A stretch of DNA of 64,000 nucleotides from NCBI RefSeq assembly GCF_900604945.1, contig NZ_UWPB01000001.1:1178001-1242000 (forward strand). Reading direction: 5' to 3'. The position numbers and the translations under genes were made by a program. How positions within the stretch are numbered: position 1 is the stretch's first letter; each line of letters starts with the position of its first letter. The notes under the pieces were generated by a model. It ran no database searches. It was not told the DNA's origin and was given only the letters and a program-made list of their open reading frames with translations. This DNA is from Ruminococcus sp. Marseille-P6503. Lineage in GTDB: Bacteria; Bacillota; Clostridia; Oscillospirales; Ruminococcaceae. Shown here one piece after another: positions 1-8,845 of the stretch.

Positions 1-767
1 CTGTCGTTGTCAAATACGGCGGTCAGCAGAACGCTCTGGGCGTTTGCGTCAGCCGCGGTATAATAATACTTGTAAATATAGCTTATGCTGTCCTTTCCGT
101 ACACTATTTTATACGGATCCAGGTCTACGGCGTCCGTTACCGAGCTGTAGCGCGCTCCCTTGTCAAAGCTGTCAAGATTGACGCGCTTGTCAAGCTTTTC
201 GCCCCTGCTGTCCTTTTTCAGCAGTCTGTAATTTGTATATGTAACGCTTTCGATATTATCCGACGAATCCTTTAAAACCGAGACCGTCCATTCGGGAAAA
301 ACAATATCGTCAATTTCAAGACTGTCCTCGCTTTCATATATATAATCGAACACCGCCGCGTTATTCAGTATGCCGTAAGCGGAATTATCCTTAAAATGAA
401 TCTCCATATCCTTCTCCGCCTTGGTTATGGACATTCCGATATATTCAGCCGCCTCAAGCGCCTTTTTTTCCCCCTTGTCCGCCGAAAGCTGAACTATTAC
501 CACCCATATAAGCACAATTATAAGCGCCGACAGGGCGATAAGAAAAGCGATCTTGATCTTCTTCTCATTCTGCCCGTTGACAATGCTCCCCAGGCTTTTC
601 CTGACAGACGAAGTTTCAAGCAAAGGCAGATCCTTTTTATCCTGCTTCTTCGAGAAAAGCCCTTTAAGGCTCTTTGATTTTTTCGGCTTTTCCCTCAGCG
701 CTATCCCGCAGTTTCTGCATACCGCGTCATGCTCCCCAACAGTTTTTTTGCATTTCGGACATTCCAT
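1..767 (-). CDS. Zinc-ribbon single-pass membrane protein, 3' end outside window
   Basis: An open frame runs from an ATG at 767 to the left edge, so the C-terminus is missing. The N-terminus carries two CxxC knuckles (CPKC at residues 3-6, CRNC about 15 residues later), the usual zinc-ribbon of Firmicutes membrane proteins. A Lys-rich linker follows, then one hydrophobic segment (AFLIALSALIIVLIWVVIV) near residues 63-81. The remaining visible part is a soluble, presumably extracytoplasmic domain rich in Tyr, Asp and Lys that I do not recognise. A consensus promoter sits about 40 bases upstream, so it is transcribed on its own. The zinc-ribbon plus TM layout is well supported; the function is unknown. 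Confidence 0.75.
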   Translation of the reverse strand, partial: MECPKCKKTVGEHDAVCRNCGIALREKPKKSKSLKGLFSKKQDKKDLPLLETSSVRKSLGSIVNGQNEKKIKIAFLIALSALIIVLIWVVIVQLSADKGEKKALEAAEYIGMSITKAEKDMEIHFKDNSAYGILNNAAVFDYIYESEDSLEIDDIVFPEWTVSVLKDSSDNIESVTYTNYRLLKKDSRGEKLDKRVNLDSFDKGARYSSVTDAVDLDPYKIVYGKDSISYIYKYYYTAADANAQSVLLTAVFDND

Positions 768-807
768 TGCATAACCCCCGTTTCCCGGACATAATAACTT
801 ATAATAT

Positions 808-836
808 ATTATATCATACAGTCCCCTAAAAGTCAA
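808..836 (-). promoter_or_regulatory. SigA-type promoter of the zinc-ribbon gene
   Basis: On the minus strand, TTGACT (836-831) and TATAAT (813-808) are separated by exactly 17 bases and point at the ATG at 767. The rest of the gap 768-1092 shows no gene and no clear terminator. Confidence 0.7.
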
Positions 837-1092
837 TGACCGCCCCTTAAGCGGATAAATCTTCTTTTTCCGCCGATTATTGCAAAAGCGTAAAATCCCT
901 GCATAGCCCGTTTTATTACGCGCTTGCGGCGCCTGAGAATAACCATACGGACTTTTCAGACAACGCAAAAACCTCCTTACCCCGCGCGTCAGCGCCTGAT
1001 AAAGAGGTGTTTTTAAGCTTACCTCAGCCGACCGGTACTATAAGCTCCGTCCAAAAAACGCTCCGGCAGCTGCTTTTGCCGACGCGGCAGCC

Positions 1093-2793
1093 TTACTCGC
1101 CCTCCGAAACGGGTATCGTAACAGTTATTTCCGTTCCCTTACCAAGGCTGCTGCTTATTGCGATCTCGCCGTTGTGATAGGCTACGATATGCTTGACTAT
1201 CGACAGTCCCAGACCTGTTCCGCCCGTCTGCTTGGAACGGCTCTTATCCACTCGGTAAAATCTTTCAAAGACCCGTTCCCTGTCCTTTTCGGCAATGCCG
1301 ATACCGTTATCCCTGACAACGACGACCGCATTGCCGCCGCTTCTCGATACCTCGACCCAGACCGAACCGCCGTCGTTGTTGTACTTGACCGCATTGTCCA
1401 TAAGATTAAGCAGAAGCTCCGTCATATAGCTCTGATTGCCTTTTATAACGACGTTTTCTCCCTTTACAAAAACAGACACCCTATGCTTGTAAGCCTTGTT
1501 CTGGAGAATTTCCTCAACGTCCTGCGCGGTTCGCAGAACGTCTACCTGATCGCTCTCGCTGTTGGCGTGCTCTTCTATCTCCGACAGCCTTATTATATCG
1601 TTGATAAGATAAAGCAGCCTTTCCGCCTCGCGGTAGATAGTTCCGCCGTACTTTTTAATGTCCTCCGCCCCGGTTATGATCCCGTTTTCCATCATTTCGC
1701 CAAAGCCCTTGATAGTAGTAAGGGGCGTTTTCAGCTCATGCGAAACGTTGGCGGAAAAATCGCGCCTAATCTGCTCGCTCTTGAGGCTCTCTGTAACGTC
1801 GACCATAAGAATTATGATTCCGTAATCCCCGTTGAAATCCGACTTATTGATATATGTTCTGAAGGACCTGTTCTTTACGCTGACGACTCCTCTTACCGAA
1901 TCGTCCTCGTCAAGCCTGTCCAGCAGCTCTAAAAGCTCCGAGTTCGCTGTAAGGTGCGAAAGCTTTTCGTGGGAATGAGGGTCGAAATGCGGATTGAGCA
2001 GCCTGACAGCGCTTCGGTTTACTGAAAGCACCGTCCTGTCCGAATCCAGCAGTATCATCGCCTCAACCATATTGTCGGTAATCAAAGTTATCTTTTCTTT
2101 TTCCCTTTTAAGCTTGGCGACGTTTTTGGAGATCCTTTTCATAAGCAGATCGGCGTTTTTTATAATCGGCTTAAGCTCCTCGTAGGGAGTTTCAAGATTG
2201 CCTATCCCGTCGCCGTTTACGTCAAACTGGGTAACCAGCCGGTTTATAGGCTTAATAAGGCTTTCCGACAGCTTGATGGAAATAACCGTAGTCACGACGA
2301 AAATCGCCCCGGCCGCGCAGATTATTATGGGAACCACCACAATAAAAATAGAAAGCAGATTGCTCCGTTCCCTTGCGAATCTGAGAACTCCCCCGTCATA
2401 CTGAACGGCGTAATAATAAACCGTCTTGCCGAGGGTGCCGGAAACTCTTGTGGCCTCGCCGGTTCCGTTCTCCATAGCCTGCTTTACTTCACTGCGGTCA
2501 AGATGATTTTCCATTTCGCTGCTGTCCGCTTCGCTGTCATACAGCACATTTCCGTCGCTTTCAATATAAGTAAGCCTTACCTTGTAATTCAAAGCGTCCT
2601 GAAGATTCCGTTCAAGCTGAGAGAGATCGGCGTTGCTTCCGACGCTGCTGACCGCTATTTCAGCCGCGGCCTTCAGCTCGTTCTGAGCGGCGTTTTTATA
2701 AAAAGAATAGCTTATTCCCCCGATAACGACAGAAAACACAGCCAAGGAAACCGCAACGACGGCAGTCATTACTCTGAATATTTTTTTCTGCAT
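1093..2793 (-). CDS. phoR: Phosphate-regulon sensor histidine kinase PhoR
   Basis: Membrane histidine kinase of about 566 residues. Order: N-terminal TM helix (residues 7-32), extracytoplasmic sensor domain, second TM helix (about 148-172), HAMP-like segment, PAS domain (about 235-335), HisKA domain with the phospho-acceptor in SHELKTPL (about 350), and HATPase_c with N box (NLMDNAVKYN), G1 (DNGIGI) and G2 (GGTGLGLSI). This is the classical PhoR architecture. It is the last gene of the pst-phoU-symporter-phoP-phoR series, 33 bases behind phoP. By family knowledge it phosphorylates PhoP when external phosphate is low. A GGGAGG ribosome site precedes the ATG. Confidence 0.93.
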   Translation of the reverse strand: MQKKIFRVMTAVVAVSLAVFSVVIGGISYSFYKNAAQNELKAAAEIAVSSVGSNADLSQLERNLQDALNYKVRLTYIESDGNVLYDSEADSSEMENHLDRSEVKQAMENGTGEATRVSGTLGKTVYYYAVQYDGGVLRFARERSNLLSIFIVVVPIIICAAGAIFVVTTVISIKLSESLIKPINRLVTQFDVNGDGIGNLETPYEELKPIIKNADLLMKRISKNVAKLKREKEKITLITDNMVEAMILLDSDRTVLSVNRSAVRLLNPHFDPHSHEKLSHLTANSELLELLDRLDEDDSVRGVVSVKNRSFRTYINKSDFNGDYGIIILMVDVTESLKSEQIRRDFSANVSHELKTPLTTIKGFGEMMENGIITGAEDIKKYGGTIYREAERLLYLINDIIRLSEIEEHANSESDQVDVLRTAQDVEEILQNKAYKHRVSVFVKGENVVIKGNQSYMTELLLNLMDNAVKYNNDGGSVWVEVSRSGGNAVVVVRDNGIGIAEKDRERVFERFYRVDKSRSKQTGGTGLGLSIVKHIVAYHNGEIAISSSLGKGTEITVTIPVSEGE

Positions 2794-2826
2794 CGTCCCG
2801 CGCCTCCCGCAATTTATTTTTCCAGT

Positions 2827-3507
2827 TTATCCGCACTTGTATCCGACGCCTCTTACCGTTTTTATAATATCCCTGCACCCCGCCGCCTCAAGCTTCTGGC
2901 GCAGCGTCTTTATGTGCATATCCACCGTTCTTGTTTCTCCCGCAAACTCATAGCCCCATACCATTTCCATAAGCTTATCTCTGGTTACGGCAATGGACTG
3001 ATGACGCATAAGATACATGAGCAGCTCGAACTCCTTGTAGGTAAGAGTTACCTCGGTTCCGTTATAGGTAACTATTCTCCTTGAAGCGTCAAGAGAACAG
3101 CCCCCTATCTCAAACACCTCGGACTCTCCGCTCTGCTTTGCGGTACGTCTCAGAACCGCCTTTATCCTCGAAAGCAGCTCCATTACTCCGAACGGCTTTG
3201 TAATATAATCGTCGGCGCCGGATTCAAGCCCCCGTACCTTTTCAAGCTCGCTGGTCTTCGCGGTAAGCATAATTATCGGAATTTCCCTGAGCCTCGGGTC
3301 GCTTTTAAGCTTGCCGAGAATCGTAAGGCCGTCCTCGTCGGGCAGCATGATATCCAGCAGGACAAGCGCCGGCACGCAGCCTTTAAGCTCCTCGTAAAAC
3401 GGCTTCGCTTTAGGAAAAGCCTTTACCTTATAGCCGCCCGACCTCAAAGCGCAGGAAACCAGCTCCCTTATTCCGTCGTCGTCCTCAACACAGTATATAA
3501 GCGACAT
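2827..3507 (-). CDS. phoP: Phosphate-regulon response regulator PhoP/PhoB
   Basis: OmpR/PhoB-family regulator of 226 residues: receiver domain with acidic pocket EDDD, phospho-acceptor Asp in LLDIMLPDEDG, the Lys of TKPFG, then a winged-helix DNA-binding domain ending in TVRGVGYKCG. The start is the ATG at 3507, chosen because AGGAAG lies 7 bases upstream; a longer in-frame extension overlaps the preceding gene and lacks receiver homology. Its partner phoR follows directly. The repeated TTTAC half-sites upstream of pstS and of the Na/Pi symporter are its expected binding sites. Confidence 0.93.
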   Translation of the reverse strand: MSLIYCVEDDDGIRELVSCALRSGGYKVKAFPKAKPFYEELKGCVPALVLLDIMLPDEDGLTILGKLKSDPRLREIPIIMLTAKTSELEKVRGLESGADDYITKPFGVMELLSRIKAVLRRTAKQSGESEVFEIGGCSLDASRRIVTYNGTEVTLTYKEFELLMYLMRHQSIAVTRDKLMEMVWGYEFAGETRTVDMHIKTLRQKLEAAGCRDIIKTVRGVGYKCG

Positions 3508-3553
3508 ATATATCTTCCTTTCAAAACCGCAGACGGTCGGCTGTACGCCCTGA

Positions 3554-5329
3554 CTAAAAATCCTTTTTGGGCAGAACGAACATCTGCTGATACTTTTCGA
3601 CCTCTGAATCAAAAGCCTCTCCGCTGGTCTTTACGGTTCTCAGATACTCGTGCGTTTCAAAATTGTCGTCGTTTACCTGAATAAGACAAACCGCGATGTT
3701 TGAGCAGTGATCCGATACCCGCTCCAGATTGGTAAGCAGATCGGTAAAGATGAATCCCAGCTCTATCGTGCACATACCCTTCTGAAGTCTTTTAACGTGT
3801 CTGCTTTTCAGCTTTGTCTGAAGCTGATCCACGACCTCCTCCAGCGGCTCCACAAGATATGCGCTGTAAAGATCCTGCTCGGTAAACGCCTTTACCGCAA
3901 GCTCGAGTATTTCAGTCACGGCGCTGCATATGACCTTAAGCTCGCTTACCGCCTGCGCCGAAAACTCTATATTCTTATCGCGCTTTTCCTTGGCTACCGC
4001 GACGATATTCTTAGCATGGTCAGAAATACGTTCAAAATCGCCTATAGTGTGCAGCAGCGTCGCAACGGACTGCGAATCCCTGTGAGACAGATCGGCGCTT
4101 GAAAGCTTTACAAGATATGTTCCCAGCCTGTCCTCGTACTTATCGACAAGCGACTCCATGCCGTTGATCTGCTCCGCCTTGTCGTCGTTGTAGCCAGCGA
4201 GCAGCTCGATGGCAAGTCCTATCGAGCTTTTCGCAATATCAGCCATATTTGCCGCAACTGTCCTGCACTGCTCGATAGCAAAGGACGGCGACTGAAGGAA
4301 TCTGTCGTCAAGCAGCTTGAACTGATCCTCCGCCCTGACGCTTTTATCGTCCGCGTTGTCCCTTATGGTAAGGTACGCAAGCTTTTCAAGCTGATTTATA
4401 AACGGAAGCAGCACTATCGTTGTAGTAAAGTTGAATATAGTATGTACAACGGCGATATTTCCCGCCCCTACCGTATCGTCTACAAACGAAAAGCTGAAGA
4501 TCATATTCAGTATATAGAACACCGTAAGGAACAGCAGCGTACCGATTATATTGAAATAAAGGTGCACCACCGCGACCCGCTTGGCGTTCTTGGAAGTTCC
4601 TATGGACGAAATGATAGCCGTAATGCAGGTTCCTATATTCTGTCCGAGAATAATGGGAAGAGCGGCGCCGAAGGTTATGGCTCCGGTTGAGGAAAGCGCC
4701 TGAAGAATACCTACCGAAGCGGATGACGACTGAATTATCGCGGTCAGCAGAGCGCCGGCAAGCACTCCGAGAACCGGATTCTGGAACATTGTCAGTATGT
4801 TTGCAAATTCCGGAACGTCCTTCAGCGGCTCAACAGCGCCGGACATCATATCCATGCCGAACATAAGCACCGCGAAGCCCATCAGTATCGTTCCTACGTT
4901 CTGCTTCTTATCGTTCTTTGAAAGCATAACGAGAAAAACGCCTATTATCGCGAGTATAGGCGAAAATGACGACGGCTTGAGCATCTGTATAAAAAAGCTG
5001 TCGCCCTCGACTCCGGACAATGACAGTATCCACGCCGTTACCGTAGTTCCGATATTTGCGCCCATTATTACTCCGATCGCCTGACGAAGCTTCATCAGAC
5101 CCGCGTTTACAAATCCCACAAGCATTACCGTGGTCGCCGACGACGACTGGATCACAGCGGTAACGCTTAAACCAAGCAAAACGGCTTTAAGCGGGTTGGA
5201 AGTAAGCTTCTCGAATATCTTCTCAAGCCTGCCTCCCGCCAGCTTTTCAAGAGCCGTACCCATGACGTTCATTCCGTAAAGAAAAAGCGCCAGACCTCCG
5301 ACCAATGTGAGCACCATAAAAATGTCCAT
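3554..5329 (-). CDS. Na+/phosphate symporter with C-terminal PhoU-like domain
   Basis: About 591 residues. The N-terminal 310 residues carry two inverted NptA/SLC34-type repeats marked by the signature QSSSATTVM (around 63) and QSSSASVGIL (around 202), with GANIGTT and GQNIGTC motifs after each. The C-terminal 230 residues are helical and PhoU-like (HTIGDFERISDHAKNI; LTNLERVSDHCSNI). It should import phosphate with sodium at the membrane. The ATG at 5329 has AGGAGAG about 6 bases upstream; an in-frame TTG at 5335 is less likely. It lies between phoU and phoP and has its own Pho box, which suggests it is part of the phosphate-starvation response. Confidence 0.92.
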   Translation of the reverse strand: MDIFMVLTLVGGLALFLYGMNVMGTALEKLAGGRLEKIFEKLTSNPLKAVLLGLSVTAVIQSSSATTVMLVGFVNAGLMKLRQAIGVIMGANIGTTVTAWILSLSGVEGDSFFIQMLKPSSFSPILAIIGVFLVMLSKNDKKQNVGTILMGFAVLMFGMDMMSGAVEPLKDVPEFANILTMFQNPVLGVLAGALLTAIIQSSSASVGILQALSSTGAITFGAALPIILGQNIGTCITAIISSIGTSKNAKRVAVVHLYFNIIGTLLFLTVFYILNMIFSFSFVDDTVGAGNIAVVHTIFNFTTTIVLLPFINQLEKLAYLTIRDNADDKSVRAEDQFKLLDDRFLQSPSFAIEQCRTVAANMADIAKSSIGLAIELLAGYNDDKAEQINGMESLVDKYEDRLGTYLVKLSSADLSHRDSQSVATLLHTIGDFERISDHAKNIVAVAKEKRDKNIEFSAQAVSELKVICSAVTEILELAVKAFTEQDLYSAYLVEPLEEVVDQLQTKLKSRHVKRLQKGMCTIELGFIFTDLLTNLERVSDHCSNIAVCLIQVNDDNFETHEYLRTVKTSGEAFDSEVEKYQQMFVLPKKDF

Positions 5330-5389
5330 AAACAACTCTCCTGATTTTACAATTCCGACGTATTATTTTATCTCAGTTTTACAATCACT

Positions 5390-5453
5390 ATTATAAACGC
5401 CAATTGTAAAATTCCCAACTCGCCAATGTAAAATCGGTGTAAAATCAGGTAAA
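5390..5453 (-). promoter_or_regulatory. Pho box and promoter of the Na/Pi symporter
   Basis: Read on the minus strand, TTTAC half-sites end at 5449, 5439, 5428 and 5406 (GTAAA on plus), that is at spacings of 10, 11 and 22 bases. This helical periodicity is the hallmark of PhoP/PhoB direct-repeat boxes. A -10 TATAAT follows at 5395-5390 with no good -35, as expected for an activator-dependent promoter. It lies in the gap between phoU and the symporter gene. Confidence 0.75.
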
Positions 5454-5470
5454 GTATATATGAATACGGA

Positions 5471-6130
5471 TCACATGATCCTCTTGGATTTATGAACTCC
5501 GGTTATAGAAAACAGCACCCATTCGGCTATGTTTACGGCGTGATCGCCTATTCTTTCAAAGTATTTCGCGATCATAACGGTATCGACTGCCTGCTCGCCC
5601 TTCGATTTATCTGCCGCTATCTGCTCGATAACCTTGTTCTTTACGAGGCTGAACAGATCGTCTATATCGTCGTCGGCAGCGATTACGGCTCCGGCAAGCT
5701 CCTCGTCGTGATTGACATAAGCGTCTATGCTCTGCGAAACCATCAGCGCCGTGCCTCTTGCCATCTGCGAGATCTCATCAAGCTCCCAGCTTTTCTTCTG
5801 GGCGATAAGCGTAATGTTGAGCTGCGCGATATCCGCCGCCTGATCTCCTATCCTCTCCATATCGGTTATCATCTTCAGAGCGGTCGAAACTCTCCTGAGA
5901 TCGTCGGCAAAAACCGGCTGGTACTGCAAAAGCAGCTTTAAGCAGAGCCTTTCTATTTCCCGCTCCAGATCGTTTATCTTTGAATCGAACTCGACCGTCT
6001 GACCGGCAAGCTCGGTGTTCTGCTCCTCTAAGGACTTGATCGACATCGCGATTATCTGCTCCACAAGAGCAGCCATATTCATAAGCAGTATGTTAAGCTG
6101 GCTAAGCTGTTTGTCAAAGCTTTCACGCAT
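5471..6130 (-). CDS. phoU: Phosphate transport regulator PhoU
   Basis: 219-residue helical protein with two PhoU repeats, each with the metal-site signature (MITDMERIGDQAADIA; AKYFERIGDHAVNIAEW). By family knowledge PhoU links the PstSCAB transporter to PhoR and keeps the regulon off when phosphate is plentiful. The start is the ATG at 6130, with GGAGG 8 bases upstream; a 14-residue in-frame extension would overlap pstB. It directly follows pstB (13-base gap), as in most Pho operons. Confidence 0.94.
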   Translation of the reverse strand: MRESFDKQLSQLNILLMNMAALVEQIIAMSIKSLEEQNTELAGQTVEFDSKINDLEREIERLCLKLLLQYQPVFADDLRRVSTALKMITDMERIGDQAADIAQLNITLIAQKKSWELDEISQMARGTALMVSQSIDAYVNHDEELAGAVIAADDDIDDLFSLVKNKVIEQIAADKSKGEQAVDTVMIAKYFERIGDHAVNIAEWVLFSITGVHKSKRIM

Positions 6131-6143
6131 ATTAAAATCCTCC

Positions 6144-6896
6144 TTACCCGAAACGTCCGGTAATGTAATCAAGCGTTTTCTGCTGCGAAGGCGAGCTGAA
6201 TATCTTTTCGGTCGTATCGAACTCGACTATCTCCCCGTGAAGGAAAAACGCCGTTTTGTCCGAAATTCTCGTCGCCTGCTGCATATTGTGCGTAACTATT
6301 ATAATAGTATAATCGTTTTTGATCTGCTGACAAAGCTCCTCGATCTTTATTGTCGAGATAGGGTCCAGCGCCGAGGTCGGCTCGTCCATCAGTATTACCT
6401 CCGGCTTTACCGCCAGCGCCCTTGCGATGCACAGCCTCTGCTGCTGACCGCCGGAGGTGCCCAGCGCCGATTTTTTCAGCCTGTCCTTGCACTCCTCCCA
6501 GATCGACGCCTGCCTCAGCGAGGTTTCAACTATTTCGTCAAGCTCCGCCTTTTTCTTTATTCCGTGAGTTCTGGGGCCGTACGCGATATTGTCGTAAATC
6601 GACATGGGAAAAAGATTAGGCTTCTGAAAAACCATTCCGACTCTTTTTCTCAGCTCGGTAATCTCAATATCCTTGTAAATATCCTGGCCGTCCAGCCTGA
6701 AATCGCCTGTGATCCTACAGCCCTCCACCAGATCGTTCATTCTGTTGAGAGATTTGAGCAGAGTGGATTTTCCGCAGCCCGACGGACCTATAAAAGCGGT
6801 TATCTCCTTGTCCTTTATCTCAAGGTTTATATTTTTCAGCGCCTGAAAATCTCCATAGAACAGGTCGGCTTTTTTTATGTCAAATTTTATAGGCAT
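6144..6896 (-). CDS. pstB: Phosphate ABC transporter ATPase PstB
   Basis: 250-residue ABC ATPase with Walker [11 protein letters not shown]-loop (VFQKPNLFP), signature SGGQQQR (unusually preceded by LGT), Walker B VILMDEP and H-loop VTHNMQQA. The phrases [10 protein letters not shown] and [15 protein letters not shown] are typical of PstB. It powers phosphate import by PstCA. It begins 3 bases after pstA and is followed by phoU, so it is translationally and functionally part of the pst operon. Confidence 0.96.
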   Translation of the reverse strand: MPIKFDIKKADLFYGDFQALKNINLEIKDKEITAFIGPSGCGKSTLLKSLNRMNDLVEGCRITGDFRLDGQDIYKDIEITELRKRVGMVFQKPNLFPMSIYDNIAYGPRTHGIKKKAELDEIVETSLRQASIWEECKDRLKKSALGTSGGQQQRLCIARALAVKPEVILMDEPTSALDPISTIKIEELCQQIKNDYTIIIVTHNMQQATRISDKTAFFLHGEIVEFDTTEKIFSSPSQQKTLDYITGRFG

Positions 6897-6899
6897 AGC

Positions 6900-7745
6900 T
6901 TATTTCTCTCCTTTTGAAAGCTTTCTGGCAACCAGAGATGCCAGACCGTTAAGCAGCAGAACCGTCACAAGCAGAACGACCGCGGTCGCGCTGGCCTCGT
7001 TCATATGCAGACCCTCGTTTGAAAGGGAATACATATGTATGGCAAGCGTTCTTCCGGAATCAAACAGTCCGGGTATCTTTGCCACCGTTCCCGCGGTATA
7101 TATCAATGCCGCCGTTTCTCCTACGATACGTCCTACCGCCAGAATTATTCCTGAAAGGATACCGCTCATCGCGGGCGGAAGCACTATCACGAAAATCGTC
7201 CTCAGCTTTCCGGCTCCGAGTCCGTAGCTTCCCTCTCTGAAGCTGTCGTCAACCGCCTTCAGCGCCTCCTCGGTTGAGCGTATGATAAGCGGAAGCACCA
7301 TTATCGCCAGCGTGCAGGCTCCCGCCATAAGCGAAAGCTTCCATTTCAGAGCGATAACAAAGAACATATTTCCGAAAAGACCGTATATGATCGAAGGTAT
7401 GCCGGAAAGGGTTTCCGTGGTAAGCCTTATCCATTTGACAAGCTTGTTTCCTTTTTTCGCGTACTCCACAAGGTATATAGCGCAGAATACGCCCAGAGGA
7501 GCGGCGATAAGCAGCGCTATGCCCACCATTTCAAAGGTAGTTATTATCGCCGGCATCATCGACGCGTTCTCGCTGGTGTACTTCCACGCGAAAAGACTGG
7601 GCTTCAGATACGGAACGCCCTTTATAATAACGTATCCCACGATGAGAAAGAATATGGCGATGGTGATCGTTACCGCTATTTTTGTAATTACCGAAAAAAC
7701 CAGCGACATAGGGTGCGCTTTATACGTCTTCATTTTTTCACTCAT
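6900..7745 (-). CDS. pstA: Phosphate ABC transporter permease PstA
   Basis: 281-residue integral membrane protein with about six TM helices and the binding-protein-dependent permease loop (EALKAVDDSFREGSYGLGAGK). The text GIPSIIYGLFG and IVGETAALIYTAG is characteristic of PstA. It pairs with PstC in the membrane. AAGGAG lies 9 bases before the ATG and the start is within a few bases of the pstC stop, so translation is probably coupled. Confidence 0.95.
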   Translation of the reverse strand: MSEKMKTYKAHPMSLVFSVITKIAVTITIAIFFLIVGYVIIKGVPYLKPSLFAWKYTSENASMMPAIITTFEMVGIALLIAAPLGVFCAIYLVEYAKKGNKLVKWIRLTTETLSGIPSIIYGLFGNMFFVIALKWKLSLMAGACTLAIMVLPLIIRSTEEALKAVDDSFREGSYGLGAGKLRTIFVIVLPPAMSGILSGIILAVGRIVGETAALIYTAGTVAKIPGLFDSGRTLAIHMYSLSNEGLHMNEASATAVVLLVTVLLLNGLASLVARKLSKGEK

Positions 7746-7748
7746 AGA

Positions 7749-8684
7749 TCAGCGCTCCTTTTTTGAAGTAATAACGTTGAACAGCAGATTTATCAGGAGA
7801 ATAAACACGAACAGCACAACTCCTGTAGCGATCAGAGCGTCGTAATGCAGTCCCGTAGCATAGCTCATCTCGATTACTATATTGGCGGTCAGCGTTCTTA
7901 CTCCGTCCAGCACGCTGCCAGGAAGCCTTGGCTGGTTTCCGGCTATCATAATGACCGCCATGGTTTCGCCTATAGCGCGTCCGACGGCAAGTATCACGCT
8001 TGCGAGAATACCCGACTTTGCGGCGGGTATTATAACGGTACACACCGCTCTTTCATGAGTAGCTCCCAAAGCGAGCGCGCCCTCATAATAGCTCTCCGGC
8101 ACCGCCTTCATGGCGCTCTGGCTCATTCCTACAATTGTAGGCAGGATCATTATTCCCAGCAGGATAGACGCCGTAAGAATACTGTTGCCCCGTCCGTTTC
8201 CGCCGAAAACGTTTCTGATAAGCGGAACTATTACTATCATTCCGAAAAAGCCGTATACTATAGACGGTATGCCCGCCAGCAGATTGATGGGCGGCATAAG
8301 CCATTTGTACAGCCTTTTAGGGCAGAACTTCGCCATGAACACCGCCGTCAGCAGCCCTATCGGAACGCCGACGATAATAGCTCCGGCGGTAACGTAAAGG
8401 CTTCCGACTATCATAGGAAATATCCCGAAGCTGGGGTTTGAATCCCTGGGCTTCCACGACGTTCCGAGCAGAAAGTCGGAAAGTCCGATTTCTCCGATGG
8501 CAGGACAGCCCTTTATAAACATAAAAGCGCATATAAGTACGACCGCGACGATCGAAACGCAGGCGGAAATAAAGAATACAGCTCCCATGGTCTTTTCCGC
8601 AAACCTGTGCAGACCCCGCCTTCCGGCGCTGACCCCTTCCGTCAGCTCCGCGGTCCTTTTGTTTTCAATATCCGTAATAATCAC
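7749..8684 (-). CDS. pstC: Phosphate ABC transporter permease PstC
   Basis: 311-residue permease with an N-terminal cytoplasmic stretch of about 30 residues and six TM helices. Motifs GIPSIVYGFFGM, the EAA loop (AVPESYYEGALALGATHERAV) and GRAIGETMAVIMIAGN identify PstC. The start codon is GTG at 8684 with GGGAG immediately upstream, which is closer than usual; a start further in is possible. It lies 161 bases after pstS; that gap holds only GC-rich inverted repeats and no gene. Confidence 0.94.
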   Translation of the reverse strand: MIITDIENKRTAELTEGVSAGRRGLHRFAEKTMGAVFFISACVSIVAVVLICAFMFIKGCPAIGEIGLSDFLLGTSWKPRDSNPSFGIFPMIVGSLYVTAGAIIVGVPIGLLTAVFMAKFCPKRLYKWLMPPINLLAGIPSIVYGFFGMIVIVPLIRNVFGGNGRGNSILTASILLGIMILPTIVGMSQSAMKAVPESYYEGALALGATHERAVCTVIIPAAKSGILASVILAVGRAIGETMAVIMIAGNQPRLPGSVLDGVRTLTANIVIEMSYATGLHYDALIATGVVLFVFILLINLLFNVITSKKER

Positions 8685-8845
8685 TCCCGATCAAATCCTG
8701 AACGCCCAGCCGGCGGCAGCCTGATTCGCCATACCGCCGTACAGCGAAATGCCCCGCCGCTTATGAGGCGAGGAGGCATATGCCGCGGCGTCTGAGGTCC
8801 GCTTTTATCAGCTAACTATAAAAAACTCAGCGTTTTCCGTCAATA

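Noticed and set aside
396-774. Two plus-strand frames at the left edge
   Set aside because: They run antisense through the zinc-ribbon membrane protein, whose frame shows clear CxxC motifs and a TM helix.
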